Positions 48,956-59,000 of a stretch of DNA of 64,000 nt are shown one piece after another (the stretch's first letter is position 1; each line of letters starts with the position of its first letter). The stretch comes from Caulobacterales bacterium (GTDB lineage Bacteria; Pseudomonadota; Alphaproteobacteria; Caulobacterales; Aquidulcibacteraceae): the NCBI GenBank assembly GCA_017303355.1, contig JAFLCU010000005.1:124001-188000 (forward strand). The letters are read 5' to 3'. The notes below the pieces were generated by a model. It did no database searches. It was not told the origin of the DNA and saw only the letters and a program-made list of their open reading frames with translations. The position numbers and the translations under genes were made by a program.

Positions 48956-49342
48956 ATGATCGGGTACGTCACCATCGGTTCAAACAACATCGCGCGCTCA
49001 TGCGCGTTCTTCGACGCCGCGTTCGAGCCGCTTGGCTACAAACGCAGCTTCGAAGGCGGCGGCTGGGCGGGCTACGGGCCGGACGGCAAGCAGGACGAAG
49101 GCCTGCAAATCTATCTGGCGACGCCGTTCAACGGCGAACCAGCCACGCTCGGCAATGGCTCGATGCTCGCCTTCAAGGCGCCATCGCGCGCGATGGTCGA
49201 AGCCTTTCACGCACAGGCGCTTGCGAATGGCGGCGCGGACGAAGGCGCGCCGGGCGTGCGCGGCGAAAGCGATCCGCCTTTCTTCGGCGCCTATGTGCGC
49301 GACCCGGACGGGAACAAGTTCTGCGCCTATTTCAGGGGCTGA
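48956..49342 (+). CDS. VOC-superfamily protein
   Basis: 128 residues: MIGYVTIGSNNIARSCAFFDAAFEPLGYKR, FKAPSRAMVEAFHAQALANGGADEG and YVRDPDGNKFCAYF, a common glyoxalase-like single-domain form. A GGGAGA site precedes the ATG. Substrate unknown. Confidence 0.85.
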   Translation: MIGYVTIGSNNIARSCAFFDAAFEPLGYKRSFEGGGWAGYGPDGKQDEGLQIYLATPFNGEPATLGNGSMLAFKAPSRAMVEAFHAQALANGGADEGAPGVRGESDPPFFGAYVRDPDGNKFCAYFRG

Positions 49343-49391
49343 TTTCACGCCGCACTTTGCCGTCTCCGCTTTCACGTGTAGCGACGCGCAC

Positions 49392-51230
49392 GTGAATGGC
49401 GCGACTCTCTCCGAAGCGCGCGTGCTGTTGAAGCGCGTGTTCGGCCACGACGATTTTCGTGGGCTGCAGGCCGATGTGATCGCCGAGGTGCTGGAAGGCC
49501 GCGACGTGATGGCGGTGCTGCCAACGGGCGGCGGCAAGAGCTTTTGCTATCAAATCCCGGCGATGCTGCGGTCAGGCGTGGGCCTCGTAGTCTCGCCGCT
49601 GATTGCGCTGATGCAGGATCAGGTCGCTGCGTTGCGTGCAGCGGGCGTTGCGGCGGCGCGGTTGGATTCCACGCTCGATCGCGACGCGCGGCGCGAATGG
49701 CTGAATGCCGCACGCGACGGCAAGCTTGATCTGCTTTACATTTCGCCGGAAGGCCTCTTCGCTCAAGGCTTTCTCGATTTCCTCGAACAATGCCCGATCG
49801 CGCTGATCGCCATCGACGAAGCGCACTGCGTCAGCCAATGGGGGCATGATTTCCGACCGGATTATCGCGCGCTGGGGCGATTGGCTGAGCTTTTCCCGAA
49901 TGTACCGCGCATGGCGGTGACGGCGACGGCCGATCTGAAGACGCAGGCCGACATCCGCACACAGCTCAGGCTTGAGCACGCCAAGAGCTTCATCGCCTCG
50001 TTCGACCGCCCGAACCTCGTCCTCTCGGCGGAGCGCAAATCCACGAAGCCGCAAGAGCGCATCTTCGATCTGGTGCACGCACGGCGCGGCAAATCCGGCA
50101 TCATCTATGCGGCGACACGCGATCATGTCGACAAGATCGCGGCGTCTCTGCAGGAGCTAAAGGTTCCAGCGCTCGCTTATCATGCGGGGCTCGACGCTGG
50201 CTTGCGCGCCGAGCGGCAGCACAAGTTTCAGGAACAAGACGACGTGGTGATGGTCGCGACTGTCGCCTTCGGCATGGGCGTTGATAAGCCCGACGTGCGC
50301 TACGTCATTCACGCGGATTCACCAAAAAGCATCGAGGCCTACTGGCAAGAGGTCGGGCGCGGCGGGCGCGATGGCGAGACGGCCGAGGGCTTTTGCATCT
50401 ATTCGGCGTCGGACCTGCGCCGCTCGGTGATGTTCGCGAACCAATCGAGCGCGAGCGAGCAAGTCAAAGCCGTGCAAGTGAAGAAGGCGCGGCAGCTCTT
50501 TGCCTATCTCGACGGCCTCACCTGCCGCCGCGCCGGCGTGCGGCGTTATTTCGGCGAGGAAGGCGTCGAGCCCTGTGGCGTGTGCGATATCTGCACCGAT
50601 CCGCCCGCCTCGATCGACGCCACGGAACTTTCAGCGAAAGCCATCTCCGCCGTCATGCGCATGGATCAGCGCTTCGGACGCGGGCGCGTGGTGAATCATC
50701 TGCTCGGCAAAGCCGGCGATGAGATCGATCAGCGCTACGCGTCGCGCAGCACGTTCGGCATTGGCGCCGATCAGCACGAAAGCGTTTGGCGCAACGTGAT
50801 TGAGCACTTGCTGTTCGAGGGCGTGTTGAGCGAAGGCGAGGATGAACGCCCAACCTTAAGCATCGGCGATGATGACGCCGTGCGCGCGATCTTCCGCAAA
50901 GAGCGTATTGTGCGCATCCGCGAAGCGGCAAAATCAACGCGACGCGGCAAAGAGGAGCGCCGCGCCGCGCGCGACGCCAAGGGGGCGGGAAAGGCTGGTT
51001 TCAGCGGCGCGGATGCAAAGCTGTTCGAAGCCCTGCGCTCATGGCGGCGCGATGCAGCGCAAACACAAGGGGTACCGCCCTATGTGATCCTGCATGATGC
51101 GACCTTGGCCGCCATCGTCAGCGCCAAGCCGGATAATTTGATCGCATTGGGCCGAGTTCAGGGCATCGGCGAAGCCAAGCTCAAGAAATATGGCGCCGAA
51201 GTGCTCGCCGTTGTGATCGCAGGCTGCTGA
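49392..51230 (+). CDS. recQ: ATP-dependent DNA helicase RecQ
   Basis: 612 residues with a GTG start at 49392; the frame remains open far upstream, into the VOC gene, but homology begins at LLKRVFGHDDFRGLQADVI. Motifs: LPTGGGKSFCYQ (Walker A), DEAHCVSQWGHDFRPDY (II), QEVGRGGRDG (VI); zinc-binding Cys set CRRAGVRRYF…CGVCDIC; winged helix; HRDC domain at the C-terminus. 3'-5' unwinding in recombination and fork repair. Confidence 0.94.
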   Translation: MNGATLSEARVLLKRVFGHDDFRGLQADVIAEVLEGRDVMAVLPTGGGKSFCYQIPAMLRSGVGLVVSPLIALMQDQVAALRAAGVAAARLDSTLDRDARREWLNAARDGKLDLLYISPEGLFAQGFLDFLEQCPIALIAIDEAHCVSQWGHDFRPDYRALGRLAELFPNVPRMAVTATADLKTQADIRTQLRLEHAKSFIASFDRPNLVLSAERKSTKPQERIFDLVHARRGKSGIIYAATRDHVDKIAASLQELKVPALAYHAGLDAGLRAERQHKFQEQDDVVMVATVAFGMGVDKPDVRYVIHADSPKSIEAYWQEVGRGGRDGETAEGFCIYSASDLRRSVMFANQSSASEQVKAVQVKKARQLFAYLDGLTCRRAGVRRYFGEEGVEPCGVCDICTDPPASIDATELSAKAISAVMRMDQRFGRGRVVNHLLGKAGDEIDQRYASRSTFGIGADQHESVWRNVIEHLLFEGVLSEGEDERPTLSIGDDDAVRAIFRKERIVRIREAAKSTRRGKEERRAARDAKGAGKAGFSGADAKLFEALRSWRRDAAQTQGVPPYVILHDATLAAIVSAKPDNLIALGRVQGIGEAKLKKYGAEVLAVVIAGC

Positions 51231-51282
51231 AGCGCACGTTGACGTTTCGCCCGTGCGATCCAAATTGGACACAGGAGGCGAC

Positions 51283-51450
51283 ATGGAAAACCAAGATACC
51301 GTCAAACGGCGCGAACGCGCGCAGCGTGAGATCGCGGTCGCGGAAGCCACTGGCTCCAAAGCGCACGCGAGCCCAGATTTCCGGCAGGTCTTTATCGAGC
51401 GCCGCGACGGCACCCGCGAAACGGTGCGGATCGCACCGCGCCCGCACTAG
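51283..51450 (+). CDS. Small hypothetical protein behind recQ
   Basis: 55 residues, charged: KRRERAQREIAVAEATGSK and VFIERRDGTRETVRIAPRP. A consensus AGGAGG stands 5 nt before the ATG, the best support for this gene. No family recognised; ends 6 nt before the convergent repeat-protein gene. Confidence 0.6.
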   Translation: MENQDTVKRRERAQREIAVAEATGSKAHASPDFRQVFIERRDGTRETVRIAPRPH

Positions 51451-51455
51451 AGCAT

Positions 51456-52784
51456 CTAGGCGTCTTCACCTTCAAGCACACGACGCGCGGCAATCACGCC
51501 GTCGCGCGCCAAATCCTCGGCCTGCTCCACCCATTCTTCGTTGGCGACGCGGCCGCGCAGGCGGAAATAGCGCTCGATCCAGGCGACATTCTCCGGCGTC
51601 CACGCCGCGATCTGATCGAAGTGAAAAACGCCGATCGCGTTCAGCGTGGTCTGCTGCAAGGGGCTGACGCCTTCGATCAACGTGAGGTCATCCGGCGCGC
51701 CATGACGCGCGGAGGTCAGCACCGGCGGCTTCTTGCTGGGCGTCGTGGACGCAGCAGGCGTGGGCGCGACCTCTTCCGCGTCGACGTGCACGGGTGCGGC
51801 GATCGTCTGGACGATCACCTGCGTCGGGCGCTGTTCAAGATGGCGGACGCGCGCTTCAAGATAGCGCGCACGCCAACGCCAACGATCCGGATCGGGGCCC
51901 GTGTCGGCGACGAATATCGGCTCGGGCGCGACCGCGGCCTCCGGCGCCGGCTCCTCCGCGACCGCCGCATCGGCCTGGAGATAGGCCACGCGGCGCTCAA
52001 GATAGAGCAATCGCCAGCGCAGCAGCATGTCCACATCGGCGTTGGCGGCGAACGGCGGCTCCTCCGCGAGCGCATGCGGTTCGTCCACGATATCTTCCTG
52101 GATCGGCGCGGTCACGCGGCGCAGCTCGGCTTCGAGGAAATTCGCGCGCTGTTCCGCGTCACGCGCGCGCCATGCCTCCGTTGGCGCCACTTCTAGCGAT
52201 TCCGGCACAACGGGCTGTGGCGCGGGGACGACCGCCGACGCAGCGGCGGCCAAGCCTTCCAAGTAGCGGACGCGCTGCTCGAAATAGCGCAAGCGCCACG
52301 TCTGCAACGCATCATCCTCACGCGGCGCCTGTTCTTGCACCGCTTCGACCGGCGCGGCGATCACATCCACCTCGCGCGAGCGTTGGGTCTCGTACTCGGC
52401 GACAAGAGCGCGAAGGCGTTCGAGTTCCTCATTATCTGCGCGCCCGCCCTCGATGCGACGCTGCGTTTCAGCAAGCAGACCCGCGGCGTCATCGGCGCGG
52501 CCGCGCGCTTGCCCAAGCAAGCCTTCCAACTCGACGATGCGCCCATCGCGCACCTCGATCAGACGGCGCAACGAATCCAACTCGCGTGAAGTTTCCAATT
52601 CATCGCCAGCGACCGCATCACCCGAGGCCAAGCGCGCCAGATCGCGCAGCAATCCCTCGCGCTCACGACGAAGCTTCGCCTCGCCGGGCGCTGCGCGTTG
52701 TGTTGCATACGCCCAGCCAGCGAGCGCCGCGAAGGCAGCGGTGAGGATGAGCCAGAACGCCAATTGTCCGATCAGATAGGCCAT
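51456..52784 (-). CDS. Repeat protein: TM anchor, coiled coil, four WRxRYLE repeats, C-terminal helix-hairpin domain
   Basis: 442 residues. TM helix 5-25; coiled coil about 33-135; four degenerate repeats of the form W-R-x-R-Y-x-E-x-R-V-x-Y-L-E at 163-177, 205-220, 257-271 and 302-317 separated by acidic, Pro/Ala-rich linkers; then a helix-hairpin-helix-like domain (DDLTLIEGVSPLQQTTLNAIGVFHFDQIAAWTPENVAWIERYF, 366-407) like that at the C-terminus of some NADH-dehydrogenase and ribosomal-protein homologues. Four nt behind the OmpA-domain gene. I know no function. Confidence 0.75.
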   Translation of the reverse strand: MAYLIGQLAFWLILTAAFAALAGWAYATQRAAPGEAKLRREREGLLRDLARLASGDAVAGDELETSRELDSLRRLIEVRDGRIVELEGLLGQARGRADDAAGLLAETQRRIEGGRADNEELERLRALVAEYETQRSREVDVIAAPVEAVQEQAPREDDALQTWRLRYFEQRVRYLEGLAAAASAVVPAPQPVVPESLEVAPTEAWRARDAEQRANFLEAELRRVTAPIQEDIVDEPHALAEEPPFAANADVDMLLRWRLLYLERRVAYLQADAAVAEEPAPEAAVAPEPIFVADTGPDPDRWRWRARYLEARVRHLEQRPTQVIVQTIAAPVHVDAEEVAPTPAASTTPSKKPPVLTSARHGAPDDLTLIEGVSPLQQTTLNAIGVFHFDQIAAWTPENVAWIERYFRLRGRVANEEWVEQAEDLARDGVIAARRVLEGEDA

Positions 52785-52788
52785 GGCC

Positions 52789-53907
52789 TCACCCGCTCAC
52801 ATAAAATTCGATGCGCCGGTTCGACGCCTGGCCGGCCTCTGTTGCGTTGCTTGCGCGAGGCCGATCGGGCCCATAGCCGCGCGCCGTCAGCCGTGAACGC
52901 GCCACCCCTTGTCCGGAGAGATAGTTCGCGACAGCGTCGGCGCGCGTCTGCGACAATTCCATGTTGAGTTCGCGCGTGCCGACATTGTCGGTGTGACCAG
53001 CGACCTCGAGCGAAAACCGATCGCAGCGCAACGCGACCGAGGCAAGTGAATCCAGCACGCGGCGGCTGGACGGATCGATGGCCGAGGACCCTGGCGCGAA
53101 ATTGATGACATTGCGCTCCATCAAGCGATCGAAAGCGCGTTCGCACGTCTCGGCATCACCATTGTTGAGGTTCAATCCCTGAAGCTCAGGATGATCGACG
53201 TCCAGCCCATCGATCGTCACCGCCAGACGCGAGCGGAACGGCGCGGGCGGCTCCTCGAAGGCGCCGCGCAGCGCATCGACGGCAGGCTGGCCGCCATCGC
53301 CAATCACCACGAGCTGGCTATCGACGATGCGCGCCTCGCCGCTATTCATGTCCGCGAGCAGGCGCACGGCGTCGCGCGCGACCTGTGTAAACGAAGGCGA
53401 AGGCGCACCGCCCGCGACGTGCATATCGTCAACGGCTTCAACTGTCGGGAACGCTTGCGCGGCCGCGGCCATCAAATCCGCACGCGCGTTTTCGGAAGGT
53501 ACAGCGCCTGCAAGCACCACCCGGCTCTCCGCGCGACGAACGCTCCAAGTATATGGGCGCTCGAACGCGCCGACGCTGACGCCCGCCACGTCAACGCTTG
53601 TGACGCCGCCCGCCCAAGCGCCGCCCGCGCCCTCGGCCGAGAGCGCGGCGCGGCGCGCGGCTTCAACGTCGGTTTCGTCTTCAACGATGCCGCGCAAGAC
53701 AGCGCGCTGCCCGTCCATATCGATTTCAAGGCCTGGATAGCCCGCCGCCAGCAACGAGGTGGCGACATGCTGCTCCAGCACGCCGGGCATCTTCCAGAAG
53801 GCGCCCGCATGCGGCGAGGCAATGCCCAGAAGCGCACACAAAGCAGCGCCGGCGGCGCCAATCCACAGCAGGACCCGCTGTGACGCCGGATCGCGTTCGT
53901 CGTTCAT
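52789..53907 (-). CDS. OmpA-domain protein with BON-like periplasmic repeats
   Basis: 372 residues. An N-terminal TM helix (about 13-33) instead of a cleavable signal; two BON-like units (AVLRGIVEDETDVEAARRAAL and VVLAGAVPSENARADLMAAA) at about 60-165; an OmpA/MotB peptidoglycan-binding domain at 262-372 with VAGHTDNVGTRELNMELSQTRADAVANYL. Inner-membrane-anchored OmpA proteins tether complexes to the wall. It overlaps the upstream small gene by 4 nt. Confidence 0.82.
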   Translation of the reverse strand: MNDERDPASQRVLLWIGAAGAALCALLGIASPHAGAFWKMPGVLEQHVATSLLAAGYPGLEIDMDGQRAVLRGIVEDETDVEAARRAALSAEGAGGAWAGGVTSVDVAGVSVGAFERPYTWSVRRAESRVVLAGAVPSENARADLMAAAAQAFPTVEAVDDMHVAGGAPSPSFTQVARDAVRLLADMNSGEARIVDSQLVVIGDGGQPAVDALRGAFEEPPAPFRSRLAVTIDGLDVDHPELQGLNLNNGDAETCERAFDRLMERNVINFAPGSSAIDPSSRRVLDSLASVALRCDRFSLEVAGHTDNVGTRELNMELSQTRADAVANYLSGQGVARSRLTARGYGPDRPRASNATEAGQASNRRIEFYVSG

Positions 53908-54080
53908 CGGGCGCGCCGCACTTGCGCTTCGCTGAGCGCGGCCCGCAATTGACCGATCTCACGTTCTTCGGCGCGACGGCGCTGCGCCGCGAAATAGGCG
54001 CGTATGCGCCACCCCAGCGCGAAGCCAAGACCGGCGGCGACAACGAACAAGATCACCTGGGATAAGAAGAGGCCGAGCAT
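53904..54080 (-). CDS. Small single-TM protein, first gene of the envelope-like operon
   Basis: 58 residues from the ATG at 54080 (a GTG at 54110 is the alternative). One TM helix (LFLSQVILFVVAAGLGFALGW) then a short basic coiled-coil tail (RAEEREIGQLRAALSEAQVRRAR). Stop overlaps the OmpA-domain gene start. Confidence 0.6.
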   Translation of the reverse strand: MLGLFLSQVILFVVAAGLGFALGWRIRAYFAAQRRRAEEREIGQLRAALSEAQVRRAR

Positions 54081-54186
54081 ATTTCCCGCGTCACGCGCGT
54101 TGATGCGCACTTAACGCCCTTCTAATGCCTGGCGATCTAGGCGAAAACCTGAAACACCCCGGCGGGCGAACGCCCAGAAGAGACCC

Positions 54187-54993
54187 ATGGCGCACCAGAT
54201 CACCAGCGCGTCCAATCCCCTGATCAAGACGCTCAAAAGCCTGCACATGAAGAAGGGCCGCGCCGAGACCGGCCTCTTCCTTGCCGAAGGCGCAAGGTTG
54301 GCGGTCGAGGCGTCGGAACTGGGCGTCTGGCCGGATATCTTGGTTTATGCGCCGGCGGCGACGGAGCGCCCGCAGGTGCGCGCGCTGATCGCGGAAGCTG
54401 AGAAACGCAGTGTGCGCGTGATCGAGACCAATGAGAGCATTCTCGGCCAGATCAGCAAGCGCGATAACCCGCAGACGGTGATCGGCGCCTACAAGCAGAA
54501 TTTGGCTTCGCTGGAGGCGCTGGAGGGCGAGACGATCGTGGCGCTCGAAGGCATCCGCGATCCTGGCAATCTTGGTACGATTTTACGCACAGCGGATTCG
54601 ACCGGCGCTGGCGGCGTCGTGCTGATTGGCGAAACCTGCGATCCGTTTTCCGTGGAAGCCGTGCGCGCGAGCATGGGCTCACTGTTTGCGATGCCGCTGG
54701 CGCGGGCGTCGTTCGAGGATTTGGTACGTTTCAAGACGACGCGCGGCGCCGAGATGTCGGGCTTATCGCTGAAAGGCGCGATGGCCGATGCGAGCGCGAC
54801 GGCGCCGAAACGTGCGATCATTCTGATGGGCAACGAACAATCGGGCTTGCCGTCGCATATGGAGGCGGCATGCGATGTGTTGGTGAAGCTGCCCATGCGC
54901 GGGCGCGCGGATAGTTTGAACCTGGCGATCGCGACGGGCGTGATGCTGTATGATGTGTGGCGGAGACGCGGATATGACGGCGCGCGCGCCTGA
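54187..54993 (+). CDS. SpoU/TrmH-family RNA 2'-O-methyltransferase
   Basis: 268 residues. An L30e-like N-terminal RNA-binding part (SASNPLIKTLKSLHMKKGR…FLAEGARL) and the knotted SPOUT domain with all three motifs: RDPGNLGTILRTAD, LMGNEQSGL and LPMRGRADSLNLAIATGVMLYD. Modifies a ribose of rRNA or tRNA; the exact target is not visible. Confidence 0.9.
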   Translation: MAHQITSASNPLIKTLKSLHMKKGRAETGLFLAEGARLAVEASELGVWPDILVYAPAATERPQVRALIAEAEKRSVRVIETNESILGQISKRDNPQTVIGAYKQNLASLEALEGETIVALEGIRDPGNLGTILRTADSTGAGGVVLIGETCDPFSVEAVRASMGSLFAMPLARASFEDLVRFKTTRGAEMSGLSLKGAMADASATAPKRAIILMGNEQSGLPSHMEAACDVLVKLPMRGRADSLNLAIATGVMLYDVWRRRGYDGARA

Positions 54994-55882
54994 AATTTTG
55001 ATCGCCGACGATTGGCAGGATTATCGCCTGCTGGATTCCGGCAATGGCGGCAAGCTTGAACAAGTCGGCCCCTATCGCTTCGTGCGACCAGAGCCGCAAG
55101 CGCTTTGGGCGCCAGCGCTGAGCGCGACTGAATGGGATTCAGCGGACGCGATCTTTTCGCCGTCTTCAGCGGATGACGATGAAGCTGGCCGCTGGCGCTT
55201 CAATCGCGAGCTGCCGCAGAATTGGACATTGCGCTGGGATGATCTCTCGTTCGTCTCGCGGCCAACGCCGTTTCGGCACTTGGCGTTCTTTCCCGAGCAT
55301 TCTGTGCATTGGCGCTACGCGCGCGAATGCTTGAAGGCGCATCGCAGGCCGCAGCCGGAAGTGCTGAACTTGTTCGGATACACTGGCCTCGCCTCGCTCG
55401 CGTGCGCCAAAGCCGGCGCAAAGGTGACGCATGTGGACGCGTCAAAGAAAGCAATTGGCTTTGCGCGCGAGAACCAAACGGCGGCCGGTTTGGCAGACGC
55501 GCCGATCCGCTGGATTTGCGACGATGCGCTCGGGTTCGTGAAGCGCGAGATCAGGCGTGGGCGGCGCTATGATGGCGTGATCCTCGATCCGCCGAAATTC
55601 GGGCGTGGGCCTGACGGCGAGACGTGGCGGCTCGAAGAAAGTATGCCGGAATTGCTGGATGCCTGCCAAACGCTGCTGCGCGCCGATCCAAATGATCGCG
55701 CGAGCGCCAAGGGCTTTATGATCGCGACTGTGTACGCGGTGCGGCTTTCATATCTGGCGCTGGCGCAAACCGCGCAGCAAATGTTCGTAGGTGGCGAGTG
55801 GCAGACGGGCGAAATGGCGCTGCCGCATGTCGGGCGCGATTTGCTGTTGCCGACGGCGATCTTCGCCCGCTGGCGTGGTTGA
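54974..55882 (+). CDS. Class I SAM methyltransferase (RlmI/COG1092-like)
   Basis: 302 residues from the ATG at 54974, overlapping the SpoU gene by 20 nt. SAM motif I VLNLFGYTGLASLACAKAGA with VTHVDAS, and the catalytic-type motif VILDPPKFGRG. COG1092-type enzymes methylate cytosine or guanine in rRNA. The N-terminal PUA domain of RlmI is not evident. Confidence 0.85.
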   Translation: MTARAPEILIADDWQDYRLLDSGNGGKLEQVGPYRFVRPEPQALWAPALSATEWDSADAIFSPSSADDDEAGRWRFNRELPQNWTLRWDDLSFVSRPTPFRHLAFFPEHSVHWRYARECLKAHRRPQPEVLNLFGYTGLASLACAKAGAKVTHVDASKKAIGFARENQTAAGLADAPIRWICDDALGFVKREIRRGRRYDGVILDPPKFGRGPDGETWRLEESMPELLDACQTLLRADPNDRASAKGFMIATVYAVRLSYLALAQTAQQMFVGGEWQTGEMALPHVGRDLLLPTAIFARWRG

Positions 55883-55895
55883 TCAGCATGAACAT

Positions 55896-56058
55896 CACCC
55901 ATTCCCGGGGCGATGCGGTGCGCGTCGAGCCCGGGTTTTTGCCCACCGAAGCGGGCTTCGGCCCGCGTAGGCGCGCCCCATAAACTTTAGCCTTTCCAGA
56001 AAAGACTGAGTCTATAGGTCCCGGACTTGGCGCTTACGCGCCATTCGGGGAATGGGTG
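55896..56058. repeat. Dispersed palindromic repeat, copy 2
   Basis: 163 nt closed by CACCCATTCCCGG and CGGGGAATGGGTG. It shares with copy 1 (23126) the blocks AGCCCGGG, CCCATAAA, GGACTTGGCGC and GCGCCA in the same order, plus about 60 extra nt with its own hairpin GAAGCGGGCTTCGGCCCGC. Confidence 0.75.
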
Positions 56059-56098
56059 CGGTGTTTTATACAAAGCGAGCAAGCGCCGACGGTCCGCT

Positions 56099-59000
56099 TT
56101 AGTGGAAGTTGCGGCCCTTGGGCATCACTTCGGCGGCAGGGCTTACTCTCAGATTGATCCGCACATTGCGCGGATGCCGCTCGCGCGGATCGTCACCCAC
56201 ATTGCGGCGCGCTTCGTCGGCGCGCGGGTCAACGTCGATGCCGTGGCGAGACGCGGACAGCGCCGCCAGCAGCGGCGTAAAGTCGTGGATACGTTCAGCG
56301 ATCACGTGGGTTACGCCGCTTTCGCTTTGCACTGGCCCATCCACCGCCACGAGCCGCCCAGCCAACACCTGCCGCCGGAATTCCTCGAACACTTTGGGCC
56401 AGACGACGATATTGGCGATGCCGGTTTCGTCTTCGAGCGTCATGAAGATCACACCCGACGCCGTGCCGGGCCGCTGACGCACGAGCACGAGCCCGGCCAC
56501 GCGCGTGCGCTGGCCATTTGGCATGTGCCGCAAATTCTCCGCTTTGATCGCGCGGCGATCGGTCAGATCATCTCTGATCAAAGCGACAGGATGCGTTTTC
56601 AGCGAAAGCCCGAGCGTGCGATAATCCTCCACCACGTGCTCGCCGAGCGGCATCGTCGGCAAATCGAAATCCGGTTCGCGCGTCGGATCGTGCGCTTGCG
56701 CGAACAGCGGCAAATCCTCTTGCCCGCCCACCCGATTAAGCCCCCGCGCCGCCCACAATGCCTCGCGCCGATCGAGGCCGAGCGAACGGAACGCATCGAT
56801 GTCGGCGAGGTGTTCGATGGTCGAGATCGAAAGCCCGCTGCGCAACCACACATCGCGCACGGAATCGTAGCCGCGGCCGCGATTGGTCACGAGCGCCTCT
56901 ATCTCGTCCTGACCCAACCCCTTGGCCTGGCGAAAACCCATGCGCATTGCGTGCGTGGTGCGAATGTCGCCCGCCATCTCCGCATGATTGCGATGCACGC
57001 GCTTGGCCGCCTCCGGGCCAGGTTCAAGCGTATTGTCCCAATCGGAATGATTGATGTCGACCGGGCGGATTTCCACGCCGTGGTCGGCGGCGTCGCGGAT
57101 GATCTGCGCCGGCGCGTAAAAGCCCATTGGCTGGGCATTGAGCAATGCCGCCGCGAACACGTCAGGGTAATAGCATTTCAGCCAAGACGAGACATAAACA
57201 AGGATCGCGAAACTCGCAGCGTGGCTTTCTGGGAAGCCGTATTCGCCAAAACCTTCGATTTGCGAGAACGACGCTTCGGCGAATGCGCGTTCGTAGCCTC
57301 GTTCCGTCATTCCATTGATGAATTTGTCCTTGAGCTGATTGATCGTGCCGACCCGTCGAAACGTCGCCATCGCGCGGCGAAGCTTATCGGCCTCCGACGG
57401 TGAGAAGCCCGCGGCCGTAATCGCAATCTGCATCGCTTGTTCTTGGAAAAGAGGAACCCCCAAGGTTCGATGCAGAACGTCCCGCAATTCTTCCTTGGGA
57501 TAAGTTACCCTCTCGATCCCCTGCCGGCGCTTCAGATACGGATGCACCATGCCGCCTTGGATCGGTCCAGGCCGCACGATCGCGACCTCGATCACGAGAT
57601 CGTAGAACTCCTTTGGCTTAAGCCGTGGCAGCATCGACATTTGCGCGCGGCTTTCGACTTGGAATACGCCGACCGAGTCCGCGCGGTGGAGCATTTTGTA
57701 AACGCGCTCATCGTCTGTCGGTGAGGTAAGCGTGGCGTGCTCTTCGCCCGGATAATGCTTAACGCAGAGATCGAACGCCTTCTGCAGGCATGTCAGCATG
57801 CCAAGGCCAAGCACATCCACCTTGAGGATGCCAAGATCTTCCAGATCGTCTTTGTTCCATTCGACGACTGTACGCTCATCCATCGCCGCATTCTGGATCG
57901 GCACCACGTCATGCAGCATTTCGCGCGTAATCACGAACCCGCCGACATGCTGTGAAAGATGGCGTGGAAAACCCTGCAATTCATTCGAGAGCGCCAAGCA
58001 TTGCATGAGCCGGCCATCGCTTATGTCAAAGCCATGCTCTCGCAAATCCTTGTTCTCCACCCCGCGCGACCACCAATGCAGCATCTTGGAGAGTGAGTTG
58101 ACGGCGTCCTCGGAATAGCCGAACACCTTAGCGACTTCGCGTACGGCGCTGCGGCCGCGATAGCAAATGAGCGTTGCCGCAAGCCCCGCGCGCTCGCGCG
58201 TATATTTCTTGTAGATATATTGGATCACCTCTTCACGTCGCTCGTGCTCGAAATCGACATCGATATCCGGCGGCTCGTTGCGTTCTTCCGAGACGAAGCG
58301 GTCGAACAGCAATTGATTCTTCGCCGGATCGACGGATGTGACGCCCAGACAATAACAGATCGCGGAATTGGCGGCGGAGCCCCGGCCTTGGCAGAGAATC
58401 GGTTTGACCGGATTGCCGTCCTTGTCGAAACCGGAACGGGCGAATTCGACGATATCCGCCACCGTCAGGAAATACGGCGCATATTGCTTGCGCCCGACGA
58501 TGCCGAGTTCGCGCGTCAGCGTATCGCGTACTTTCTCGGGGATTCCATCGGAGTAGCGTTTCCGTGCGCCCGCCCAGACGCGCGCCTCCAGCGCCTGCTG
58601 AGGATCGGCATATCCTTCCGAGGTTTCCTCCGGATATTCATAGCGCAGATGCTCCATCGAGAAGCTTATGCGCTCCAGAAAACGCACGCTTTCGGCCACG
58701 GCTTCGGGCGCGTCCTTGTAAAGCCGCAGCATCTCCTCAGCAGGCTTCAGATAGCGCTCCGCGTTTTTCGCCAGCAGCGCACCGGCATCTGTAAGGCGTT
58801 TCTTTTCGCGAATGCAGGTGACGACATCGAGCAGCGGACACCGATCCGGGTGATGCATCAACGGCTCGGTGGTGGCGATGAGGCGCGCGCCGGTTTGCGT
58901 GGCCAGCGCTTTGAGTTGGCGAATGCGGCGGCGATCTTCGCCGTTGAACTGGAAGGATGCGGCGAGCCATGCCTCGCCCGCCGCTTGCTTGATCTGCACA

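Noticed and set aside
52000-52784. Repeated W-R-x-R-Y-x-E units as a possible CRISPR or DNA tandem repeat
   Set aside because: The units are 40-50 residues apart, degenerate at the DNA level and in frame inside a gene, so they are protein repeats.
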